Shown: positions 1 through 5,373 of the stretch, in pieces
How the letters are laid out: every line of letters starts with the position of its first letter
How positions within the stretch are numbered: position 1 is the first letter of the stretch
Assembly (NCBI GenBank): GCA_947451445.1
Contig: CANFZJ010000127.1
Span: 1-8,241 of the forward strand
From: Comamonadaceae bacterium
GTDB lineage: Bacteria; Pseudomonadota; Gammaproteobacteria; Burkholderiales; Burkholderiaceae_C
Reading direction: 5' to 3'
DNA: 8,241 nt
Program-made: the position numbers and the translations under genes
The notes under the pieces: generated by a model
What the model saw: the letters and a program-made list of their open reading frames with translations, nothing else
Told to the model about the DNA's origin: nothing
Database searches by the model: none

Positions 1-198
1 AAGATTCAGCGTTTCCTGAGCCAGCCGTTCCACGTGGCCGAAGTGTTTACCGGTTCGCCCGGCAAGTACGTGCCATTGTCGGAAACCATCCGTGGTTTCA
101 AGATGATTGTCAATGGCGAATGCGACCACATGCCAGAACAAGCGTTCTACATGGTCGGCTCCATTGATGAAGCCATTGAAAAGGCGAAAAAGGTCTAA
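1..198 (+). CDS. atpD: ATP synthase F1 subunit beta, C-terminal end (partial)
   Basis: The first 65 codons in frame 1, ending at TAA 196-198, encode the C-terminal end of the F1 beta subunit, the catalytic subunit of the membrane-bound F1Fo ATP synthase. The segment opens with KIQRFLSQPF and contains VAEVFTGSPGKYVPL, the TIRGFK motif and the ending EQAFYMVGSIDEAIEKAKKV, which match the E. coli beta C-terminus nearly residue for residue. This is the helical C-terminal domain; the Walker motifs and the DELSEED loop lie upstream of the window. The gene is cut only by the window edge, and the stop position is normal for the family. atpC follows after 68 bp, the standard order at the end of an atp operon. 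Confidence 0.97.
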   Translation, partial: KIQRFLSQPFHVAEVFTGSPGKYVPLSETIRGFKMIVNGECDHMPEQAFYMVGSIDEAIEKAKKV

Positions 199-266
199 TG
201 ACCTGACGGCGCAGGTCCGACTTGCGCCATCGCTTTTTTCACCACGCTGGACCCCCAAGGAAACGT

Positions 267-683
267 ATGCCAACCATCCATGTGAATGTTGTCAGTGCTG
301 AAGCATCCATCTTCTCCGGCGAAGCCAAGTTTGTGGCTTTGCCTGGTGCGTCGGGTGAGCTGGGCATTTACCCCCGCCACACCCCGCTGATTACCAAGAT
401 CAAGCCCGGCTCGGTGCGCATCGAAAAGGCTGACGGTACCGAAGAATTCATCTTTGTGGCCGGTGGCGTGCTCGAAGTTCAGCCTAACTGTGTGACGGTC
501 TTGTCAGACACCGCGATTCGCGGCAAAGACCTGGACGAAGAAAAAGCCAATGCTGCCAAGGCTGCCGCAGAGGAAGCTCTGCGCAACGCCAAAGGCGAGT
601 TGGACATTGCCAAAGCCCAATCTGAGCTGGCCATCATGGCCGCCCAGATTTCGGCCTTGCGCAAGTTCCGCCAGAACCGCTGA
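267..683 (+). CDS. atpC: ATP synthase F1 subunit epsilon
   Basis: This gene encodes the 138-residue epsilon subunit of the F1 central stalk, which couples rotation to catalysis and can inhibit ATP hydrolysis. Residues about 1-85 form the expected N-terminal beta-sandwich, with the family motifs FSGEAKFVALPGASGELGI (about 16-34) and PRHTPLITKIKPG (about 36-48). Residues about 88-138 are Ala/Glu/Lys-rich and fit the C-terminal helical hairpin. The ATG at 267 is chosen because MPTIHVNVVSAE matches family N-termini and an AAGGA site lies at 257-261. The same frame stays open back to 222, but that extension (with RKR just before the start) has no family resemblance. It is the last gene of the atp operon, followed by a terminator 15 bp after its stop. 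Confidence 0.97.
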   Translation: MPTIHVNVVSAEASIFSGEAKFVALPGASGELGIYPRHTPLITKIKPGSVRIEKADGTEEFIFVAGGVLEVQPNCVTVLSDTAIRGKDLDEEKANAAKAAAEEALRNAKGELDIAKAQSELAIMAAQISALRKFRQNR

Positions 684-698
684 TTTGTTGCGATGTTG

Positions 699-726
699 TA
701 AAAAGCCGCTTTCGAGCGGCTTTTTT
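699..726 (+). terminator. Rho-independent terminator of the atp operon
   Basis: A perfect GCCGCT / AGCGGC stem (705-710 with 715-720) closes a TTCG tetraloop at 711-714. The stem can be lengthened by A residues at 700-704 pairing with the T-run at 721-726. The T-run directly after the stem and the position 15 bp beyond the atpC stop make this the end of the atp transcript. The flanking A-run could allow weaker termination in the opposite direction. Confidence 0.93.
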
Positions 727-869
727 GTGGGCGCGTGAATTTTGGATGGATATTCAGGTGCAATCGCATTGTTCATATGCTCAAGCTGCTATTAAAAGTG
801 TAGTGCCTGAGGTGGCGGGCGTAGCCGCTTCTTGGTTTTCCCTCTCGCCAGGCCGGGGCTGCTGACCGC

Positions 870-875
870 CATAAT
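870..875 (+). promoter_or_regulatory. Candidate -10 box of the lysR-type gene (possibly leaderless)
   Basis: CATAAT at 870-875 matches the sigma-70 -10 consensus in five of six positions and ends six bases before the ATG at 882. A start of transcription at the usual distance would fall on or next to the A of the start codon, giving a leaderless mRNA. No convincing -35 box sits 16-19 bp upstream (845-852 reads TCGCCAGG), and no good Shine-Dalgarno precedes the ATG. The rest of the 727-869 gap shows no gene and no clear structure. Confidence 0.4.
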
Positions 876-881
876 CAGGCT

Positions 882-1814
882 ATGGAAACCAAATGGCTTG
901 AAGATTTCGTTAGCTTGGCTGAAACCCGCAGTTTCAGCCGCTCTGCCCAGCTGCGGCACGTGACCCAACCCGCGTTTTCGCGGCGTATCCAGGCGCTGGA
1001 GGGCTGGGCAGGTACCGATCTGGTGGACCGCAGCTCTTACCCCACGCGGCTGACTTCGGCGGGTGAAACCCTGTACGCCCAGTCCCTGGAGGTGCTGCAG
1101 GCCTTGCAAAGTACCCGTGCCATGCTGCGCGGCCACCACTCTGCTGGGCAAGACGTGATTGAATTTGCCGTGCCGCACACCCTGGCGTTCACCTTCTTTC
1201 CGGCCTGGGTATCGTTGCTGCGCGAGAAATTCGGCCCTATTAAAAGCCGGCTTATCGCCTTGAACGTACACGATGCGGTGATGCGGTTGGTCGAAGGTAG
1301 CTGCGACCTGCTGATCGCCTACCACCACAGTTCCCAACCGTTCCAACTGGCTGCAGACCGTTATGAGATGGTGTATCTCGGGCAAGAGGTCATTGCGCCC
1401 TACGTAAAAGCAGATATTGACGGCGCGCCACTGTTCCAGCTGCCGGGCAAGCCCGGCCAGTTGCTGCCCTACCTGGGTTATGCGCCGGGGGCCTACCTGG
1501 GCCAGACGGTAGACATGATTTTGAAGCAGTCCAGCACCGCCATCCATCTGGACCGGGTGTATGAGACTGACATGGCCGAAGGTCTGAAGGCGATGGCGCT
1601 GGAGGGGCACGGCATTGCCTTCTTGCCTTACAGTGCGGTCAAAAAAGAGCTGCGCGCCCGCAAGCTGGTTAGCGCCACTCCTCCCGGGCTTACCGGGCTG
1701 GAGATGACCATGGATGTGCGTGCCTACCGTGAAAAGCCCAATGGTCCAGCTGCAGCCAAGGGCACCGCCCAGGCGTTGTGGACTTATCTGGTATCCCAAA
1801 GCAGCGCCAAGTAG
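882..1814 (+). CDS. LysR-type transcriptional regulator, HypT/YjiE-like
   Basis: This is a 310-residue LysR-family DNA-binding regulator acting in the cytoplasm. Residues about 1-60 form the winged helix-turn-helix, with the recognition region HVTQPAFSRRIQALE at 26-40. Residues about 92-305 form the periplasmic-binding-protein-like effector domain. By eye, the closest named relative is E. coli HypT (YjiE), the hypochlorite-responsive regulator: METKWLEDF aligns with IETKWLYDF, SQPAFSRRI-like residues follow, and GHGIAFLPYSAVKKELRARKLV (243-264, partly conserved) aligns with the equivalent HypT segment. Two of the three HypT sensing methionines are replaced here: L113 for M123 and L206 for M206; M231 is retained. 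The start at 882 fits the HypT alignment. It lies on the same strand 145 bp upstream of aspA, so it may control aspA and the glt genes, but its effector is unknown. Confidence 0.88.
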   Translation: METKWLEDFVSLAETRSFSRSAQLRHVTQPAFSRRIQALEGWAGTDLVDRSSYPTRLTSAGETLYAQSLEVLQALQSTRAMLRGHHSAGQDVIEFAVPHTLAFTFFPAWVSLLREKFGPIKSRLIALNVHDAVMRLVEGSCDLLIAYHHSSQPFQLAADRYEMVYLGQEVIAPYVKADIDGAPLFQLPGKPGQLLPYLGYAPGAYLGQTVDMILKQSSTAIHLDRVYETDMAEGLKAMALEGHGIAFLPYSAVKKELRARKLVSATPPGLTGLEMTMDVRAYREKPNGPAAAKGTAQALWTYLVSQSSAK

Positions 1815-1830
1815 CCTGCGGCGGGGGCGA

Positions 1831-1891
1831 TGCGGTGCGCTACATGCACCGTATGTCAAATCTATGACAAGAATGCATGGCGCAGCATGCA
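1831..1891. promoter_or_regulatory. Three consecutive inverted repeats upstream of aspA (candidate operators)
   Basis: The gap between the regulator and aspA (1815-1959) holds three dyads in a row. The first is CGGTGC (1833-1838) with GCACCG (1846-1851), extendable by two pairs. The second is TGTCA (1854-1858) with TGACA (1865-1869), spacer six. The third is TGCATG (1874-1879) with CATGCA (1886-1891), spacer six. The second and third centres are 21 bp apart, about two helical turns, so both would face the same side of the DNA. That arrangement suits protein binding better than termination, and no T-run follows. A binding role is inference; I could not assign a convincing -35/-10 pair for aspA. 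Confidence 0.4.
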
Positions 1892-1959
1892 ATCAGCATT
1901 GGTGTTTGGGCAGGCTGACCTTTACAGTTCGCCACCTCCACAAACACCACGGAAACCCC

Positions 1960-3387
1960 ATGTCTGCGAATGTCCGTCTCGAACACGACTTTTTGGGTGA
2001 AAAGCATATCCCCGCGGATGCTTACTGGGGTGTGCATACTGCCCGGGCGGTGGAGAACTTTCCTATCTCTGGTACCCGCATCTCGGCTATGCCAGACCTG
2101 ATTCGTGCCTTGGCTTTCGTCAAAAAAGCTGCCGCACAAACCAACGCCCAGCTTGGCGTGCTGGACCAAAAGCTTGCCGATGCCATCGTGCTGGCCTGCG
2201 ATGACCTGGTAGCGGGTCAGCTGCACGCTGAATTTGTGGTGGATGTCATTCAGGGCGGTGCAGGCACATCTACCAATATGAATGCCAACGAGGTGATCGC
2301 CAACCTGGCCCTGGAAAAAATGGGCCTGGACAAAGGTCGCTACGATGTGCTGCACCCTAACGACCACGTTAACGCCTCGCAAAGTACCAATGATGTGTAT
2401 CCCACGGCAGTGCGTATTGCGCTGTGGCTGGGCATCGACCAGTTGCTCGCATCGATGGCGTTTTTGCGTGCAGGTTTTGAAGCCAAGGCGCACGAATTCA
2501 AGGATATTTTGAAGATCGGCCGCACCCAGCTGCAGGACGCCGTGCCCATGACGCTGGGGCAGGAGTTTTTGACCTACGCAATCATGATCGGCGAAGACGA
2601 AGCCCGTCTGCGCGAGGCCCGTGTCTTGATCCAGGAAATCAACCTGGGAGCCACCGCTATCGGTACCGGTATCAACGCGCCTGGCGGCTATGCCGACATG
2701 GCTTGCAAGGCGTTGGCCATCATTAGCGGCGTACCGGTAGAAAAAGCCAGCAACCTGATCGAAGCTACGCAGGACACAGGTGCGTTTGTGCAACTGTCTG
2801 GCGTGCTTAAGCGGGTCGCCTGCAAGCTCAGCAAAATTTGTAACGACCTGCGCCTGCTATCCAGCGGCCCGCAAGCCGGGTTTGGCGATATCCGCCTGCC
2901 TGCGCGACAAGCAGGCTCCAGCATCATGCCCGGCAAGGTGAATCCGGTGATCCCCGAAGTGATGAACCAGGTGGCATTTGAAGTGATTGGCAATGACGTG
3001 ACGGTGACTATGGCGTCCGAAGCGGGCCAACTGCAGCTGAATGCCTTCGAGCCTGTGATGGGCTGGAGTTTATTTAAAAGTATCACGCACCTGAGCCAAG
3101 CCTGCTTGACCTTGCAGACCAACTGCGTAGCGGGCATTGAGCCCAACCGCGAACTGCTGGCTAAACGGGTACGCGAGTCAGTCACTCTGGTCACGGCGCT
3201 CAACCCCATCATTGGTTACGAAAAGTCGGCCCTGATTGCTAAGACTGCGATGAAGACGGGTGCCCCGATTGGTGAGGTGGCCGAGTCGCTGGGCATCATG
3301 ACCCGCGCCGAGCTGGAGGCATTGCTGGTGCCGGAGAAGTTAACCCAGCCCGTGGCCCTGGCCCGAGCGGTTCGCATGGCGAATTGA
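1960..3387 (+). CDS. aspA: Aspartate ammonia-lyase (aspartase)
   Basis: A 475-residue cytoplasmic lyase that converts L-aspartate reversibly to fumarate plus ammonium; the family works as a homotetramer. The protein resembles E. coli AspA along its whole length, starting with VRLEHDFLGEKHIPADAYWG against the E. coli IRIEEDLLG start. Substrate-binding motifs are GTSTN at 102-106, the HPNDHVNASQSTND loop at 132-145 and GRTQLQDAVPMTLGQE at 187-202. The mobile catalytic loop GSSIMPGKVNP is at 319-329 and carries the catalytic serine. GRTQ rather than fumarase-type GRTH, and VNPVIPEVMNQVAF after the loop, favour aspartase over class II fumarase. The same frame is open back to 1714 through the regulator's coding region, but similarity begins at MSANVR; a weak GGAAA site is at 1951-1955. 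It lies between the regulator and the glt transporter. Confidence 0.94.
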   Translation: MSANVRLEHDFLGEKHIPADAYWGVHTARAVENFPISGTRISAMPDLIRALAFVKKAAAQTNAQLGVLDQKLADAIVLACDDLVAGQLHAEFVVDVIQGGAGTSTNMNANEVIANLALEKMGLDKGRYDVLHPNDHVNASQSTNDVYPTAVRIALWLGIDQLLASMAFLRAGFEAKAHEFKDILKIGRTQLQDAVPMTLGQEFLTYAIMIGEDEARLREARVLIQEINLGATAIGTGINAPGGYADMACKALAIISGVPVEKASNLIEATQDTGAFVQLSGVLKRVACKLSKICNDLRLLSSGPQAGFGDIRLPARQAGSSIMPGKVNPVIPEVMNQVAFEVIGNDVTVTMASEAGQLQLNAFEPVMGWSLFKSITHLSQACLTLQTNCVAGIEPNRELLAKRVRESVTLVTALNPIIGYEKSALIAKTAMKTGAPIGEVAESLGIMTRAELEALLVPEKLTQPVALARAVRMAN

Positions 3388-3427
3388 AGGTTTACCCAGG
3401 CGGATGCCGGGAGATTTGTTTATAAAA

Positions 3428-3492
3428 TCGAATACAAAATACCGACATTTTTTTCTTGAATGCAATATTATATAAATATTGTATGCAAAATA
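3428..3492. promoter_or_regulatory. Three operator-like repeats in the aspA-gltI gap
   Basis: Three 14-bp similar sequences lie in the AT-rich part of the gap: TCGAATACAAAATA (3428-3441), TTGAATGCAATATT (3456-3469) and TTGTATGCAAAATA (3479-3492). They share the form TYGWATRCAAWATW, and each core is close to the palindrome TTGTATACAA. Near-palindromes of that type are typical operators of GntR-family (FCD subgroup) regulators, but no such regulator gene is in the window. CAATATT/AATATTG (3463-3469 with 3475-3481) also forms a seven-base inverted repeat between copies two and three. The repeats flank and overlap a candidate promoter, which would suit repression. Function is inference. Confidence 0.4.
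3442..3471 (+). promoter_or_regulatory. Candidate sigma-70 promoter, distal to gltI
   Basis: CCGACA (3442-3447, four of six to the -35 consensus) is separated by 18 bp from TATTAT (3466-3471, five of six to the -10 consensus). It would start transcription near 3478, giving a leader of about 190 nt before gltI. The surrounding AT-richness makes chance matches likely, so confidence is limited. Confidence 0.35.
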
Positions 3493-3626
3493 ACTTCTTT
3501 GCAGTGAAAAATGCCGGTGCGTATGTGCAGGCATGGAACCTGCAGACCACGGAAATATGTTCTATGGTGCATACCGCACGCACCAAGATTGGGCGTGAGG
3601 GTTATCCCTTGAGGCAGATTCCTTAA
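3483..3626 (+). CDS. Doubtful 47-codon ORF in the gltI leader
   Basis: An ATG at 3483 opens a 47-codon frame that ends at TAA 3624-3626, encoding a peptide that begins MQNNFFAVKNAGAYVQAWN and ends with PLRQIP. I do not recognise it. It has no signal peptide, membrane segment or familiar motif, and it is not rich in Asp or Glu as an attenuator leader peptide for this transporter might be. No Shine-Dalgarno precedes the ATG, which lies inside the third operator-like repeat and only a few bases after the start expected from the distal promoter. It could be a leaderless small gene, a gene remnant or chance; chance is most likely. Confidence 0.15.
   Translation: MQNNFFAVKNAGAYVQAWNLQTTEICSMVHTARTKIGREGYPLRQIP
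3516..3584 (+). promoter_or_regulatory. Possible alternative RNA pairings in the gltI leader
   Basis: ACGCACC at 3578-3584 can pair perfectly with GGTGCGT at 3516-3522. Its GCACC part (3580-3584) can instead pair with GGTGC at 3566-3570. Inside the longer arc, TGCAGG (3526-3531) and CCTGCA (3539-3544) form a six-pair hairpin with a seven-base loop. Shared use of 3580-3584 by two partners makes the structures mutually exclusive, which is compatible with a regulatory leader. The stems are short, and no known riboswitch class was recognised. Confidence 0.22.
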
Positions 3627-3629
3627 AAT
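3624..3629 (+). promoter_or_regulatory. Candidate proximal -10 box of gltI
   Basis: TAAAAT at 3624-3629 matches the -10 consensus in five of six positions and would start transcription near 3636, leaving a leader of about 33 nt that includes the GGAG ribosome site. The -35 side is weak (TTATCC at 3602-3607, spacer 16). It is an alternative or addition to the distal promoter near 3442-3471. Confidence 0.35.
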
Positions 3630-3668
3630 TTACGTTGTGTAGTTCTCACTTTTACCCTGGAGCATTTC

Positions 3669-4568
3669 ATGAAGAAACATTTGTTAGCGGTTGCTGTTGC
3701 CGCTTTGGCTACCGGTAGCGCTTTTGCGCAAGCCAACGATACCCTGGCCAAGGTCAAGGCATCGGGCGTGATCACCATGGGCGTGCGGGACTCGTCCGGC
3801 GCGCTGTCGTACACGCTGGGTGATGGCAAATATGCCGGCTTCCACGTGGAAGTCTGCCAGCACATCATTACCGCGGTTGAAAAGGCGGCGGGTCGTAAGC
3901 TGGAAGTCAAATACCTGCCGGTGACATCGCAGAACCGCATCCCGCTGGTGCAAAACGGTACTGTGGATATCGAGTGCGGTTCCACCACCAACAATGCCAC
4001 GCGCCAGAAGGACGTGTCCTTCCTGTCCACCGTTTACATGGAACAAGTGCGTATTGCGGTCAAGGCCAATTCCGGTATCACTGCCATTGCCCAGTTGAAT
4101 GGCAAAAATGTGGCCACCACCACCGGGACCACCTCGGTGCAGTTGCTGCGCAAGAACGAGCGCGCGACGGGCGTGGACTTCAAGGAAGTGTTTGGCAAGG
4201 ACCATTCCGACAGCTTCTTGCTGCTGGAGTCTGGCCGTGCCGACGCGTTTGTGATGGACGGCTCGATCCTGATCGGCAACATCATGAACTCCAAAAATCC
4301 GCATGATTTCAAGATCGTTGGTGAAGTGCTGAGCAATGAGCCCATCGGCATCATGGTGCGCAAGGACGACGCGATATTCAAGAAATTTGGCGACGACACT
4401 ATCGCGGCTATGGTCAAGTCGGGCGAGATTGCGAAGATCTATGACAAATGGTTTGTCCAGGCTATTCCTCCCAAGAGCGTGAAGCTGGACATGCCTGCAA
4501 CGGCCGAAACCAAGGCAGCGTGGGCCACCTTGAGCGACAAGCCGCTGGAAGAGTACACCAAGAAGTAA
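3669..4568 (+). CDS. gltI: Glutamate/aspartate ABC transporter, periplasmic binding protein
   Basis: A 299-residue periplasmic solute-binding protein (SBP_bac_3 family) that captures L-glutamate and L-aspartate for the GltJKL membrane complex. Residues 1-20 are a clear signal peptide: MKKH, a hydrophobic Ala/Leu/Val core, then a likely cleavage site AFA|QA after residue 20. The mature protein matches E. coli GltI in RDSS at 40-43, TSQNRIPLVQNGT at 86-98, ECGSTTNN at 102-109, TTGTTS at 151-156, KDHSDSF at 177-183 and LESGRADAF at 186-194. These regions hold the Arg, Ser, Thr and His residues that contact the acidic ligand in known structures. The C-terminal DKWF and IPPKS are also typical. GGAG at 3659-3662 is well placed for the ATG at 3669. 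It is the first gene of gltIJKL and is followed by a stem-loop. Confidence 0.94.
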   Translation: MKKHLLAVAVAALATGSAFAQANDTLAKVKASGVITMGVRDSSGALSYTLGDGKYAGFHVEVCQHIITAVEKAAGRKLEVKYLPVTSQNRIPLVQNGTVDIECGSTTNNATRQKDVSFLSTVYMEQVRIAVKANSGITAIAQLNGKNVATTTGTTSVQLLRKNERATGVDFKEVFGKDHSDSFLLLESGRADAFVMDGSILIGNIMNSKNPHDFKIVGEVLSNEPIGIMVRKDDAIFKKFGDDTIAAMVKSGEIAKIYDKWFVQAIPPKSVKLDMPATAETKAAWATLSDKPLEEYTKK

Positions 4569-4585
4569 TTATTGGTGTGCGTAAG

Positions 4586-4628
4586 AAGGACTTCGCCTGG
4601 CAGTTGCTTGGCGGAGTCCTTGGTTTTT
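4586..4628 (+). terminator. Stem-loop between gltI and gltJ (attenuator or mRNA stabiliser)
   Basis: A 12-pair stem, with left arm 4586-4597 (AAGGACTTCGCC) and right arm 4610-4621 (GGCGGAGTCCTT), has one T-G wobble and a 12-base loop. It is followed by GGTTTTT (4622-4628), a short and interrupted T-run. Hairpins at this place are well known in ABC importer operons, where they make the binding protein mRNA more abundant than that of the membrane parts by partial termination or protection from 3' exonucleases. The weak T-run suggests leaky termination. Confidence 0.72.
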
Positions 4629-4648
4629 GGAGTGACGTAGTGGGTGCC

Positions 4649-4654
4649 AGGAGG
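4649..4654 (+). promoter_or_regulatory. Strong ribosome binding site of gltJ
   Basis: AGGAGG, a full match to the anti-Shine-Dalgarno core, ends five bases before the ATG at 4660. It fixes the gltJ start over another ATG at 4644 in a different frame, and may offset the reduced mRNA expected downstream of the gltI stem-loop. Confidence 0.85.
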
Positions 4655-4659
4655 TCTGC

Positions 4660-5373
4660 ATGAATTGGATGATTTGGTTAAAGGAAAACGAAGATGGGGT
4701 GACCTATTTCCGTTGGATGCTGGATGCTTGGGGCTGGACCCTGGCCGTTGCCGGGTGCTCCTGGTTGGTGGGGGTCACGGTGGGCGGTTTCATGGGTGTG
4801 GTGCGCACTTTGCCCAACAGTCCCTGGCTGACCCGGCTAGGCAATGTGTGGGTAGAGTTGTTCCGCAATATCCCGCTGCTGGTGCAGGTTTTCTTGTGGT
4901 ACTTCGTGGTGCCAAAAGCTATTCCAGCCATGCAAAAAATGCCGGGCTTCTTGCTGGTGGTGATGGCTCTGGGTTTCTTCACCTCGGCACGTATTGCCGA
5001 GCAGGTGCGTGCCGGTATCCAGGCACTGCCACGGGGCCAACGCTACGCCTCCATGGCGATGGGATTCACCACCTTTCAGGCCTACCGCTATGTGCTGCTG
5101 CCCATGGCCGTGCGCATCATCATGCCGCCGCTGACCAGCGAGTCGATGAACTTGCTGAAAAACTCGTCGGTTGCGTTTGCCGTGTCGATTGCCGAACTGA
5201 CCTGGTTCTATACCCAGGCCGCAGAGGAAACCGCGCGCGGCGTGGAAATTTTTGTGGGCGTCACCATCGCCTACGCTATCTCGGCATTCGCCGTAAACCG
5301 GATCTTTGCGTACTTTGAGAAGCGCCTTCAGATTCCTGGTTTTGTGGTTGCCGGCACCGGGGGAGGTCACTGA
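4660..5373 (+). CDS. gltJ: Glutamate/aspartate ABC transporter, permease GltJ
   Basis: A 237-residue inner-membrane permease of the HisMQ (polar amino acid) family, one half of the GltJK translocation channel; E. coli GltJ is slightly longer. Hydrophobic segments near 24-48, 68-88, 96-112, 150-180 and 196-218 suggest about five membrane spans. Family landmarks are VVRTLPNSPWL at 47-57, VELFRNIPLLVQVFLWYFV at 65-83 and TSESMNLLKNSSVA at 159-172. The cytoplasmic EAA-type loop that contacts the ATPase is at about 117-148, with RAGIQALPRGQ and AMGFTTFQAYRYVLLP. These closely follow E. coli GltJ (VELFRNVPLIVQFFTWYLV). The stop overlaps the gltK start by one base (TGATG). Confidence 0.94.
   Translation: MNWMIWLKENEDGVTYFRWMLDAWGWTLAVAGCSWLVGVTVGGFMGVVRTLPNSPWLTRLGNVWVELFRNIPLLVQVFLWYFVVPKAIPAMQKMPGFLLVVMALGFFTSARIAEQVRAGIQALPRGQRYASMAMGFTTFQAYRYVLLPMAVRIIMPPLTSESMNLLKNSSVAFAVSIAELTWFYTQAAEETARGVEIFVGVTIAYAISAFAVNRIFAYFEKRLQIPGFVVAGTGGGH

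Noticed and set aside
776..815. Possible degenerate copy of an interspersed intergenic repeat (CAAGCTGCTATTAAAAG region)
   Set aside because: It reminded me of palindromic intergenic repeats in some Comamonadaceae, but no second arm or second copy is present here to support it.
1831..1853. CGGTGC/GCACCG stem as a terminator of the LysR-type gene
   Set aside because: No T-run follows the stem, so intrinsic termination is unlikely; it is listed with the dyads instead.
792..1892. Long open frame on the minus strand opposite the LysR-type gene
   Set aside because: Its translation resembles no family, is rich in His, Gln, Arg and Gly as expected of an antisense shadow, and the + strand gene is unambiguous.
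1714..1959. 82-codon upstream extension of the aspA frame
   Set aside because: It overlaps the end of the regulator gene, the extra residues have no aspartase resemblance, and MSANVR at 1960 matches family starts.
3513..3529. Possible sigma-54 promoter upstream of gltI
   Set aside because: GG at 3516-3517 and GC at 3527-3528 are separated by nine bases rather than the required ten, and the surrounding bases fit the consensus poorly.
4644..5318. Alternative + strand frame overlapping gltJ
   Set aside because: It is out of frame with a clear permease, lacks membrane segments and family motifs, and the AGGAGG at 4649-4654 serves the ATG at 4660.
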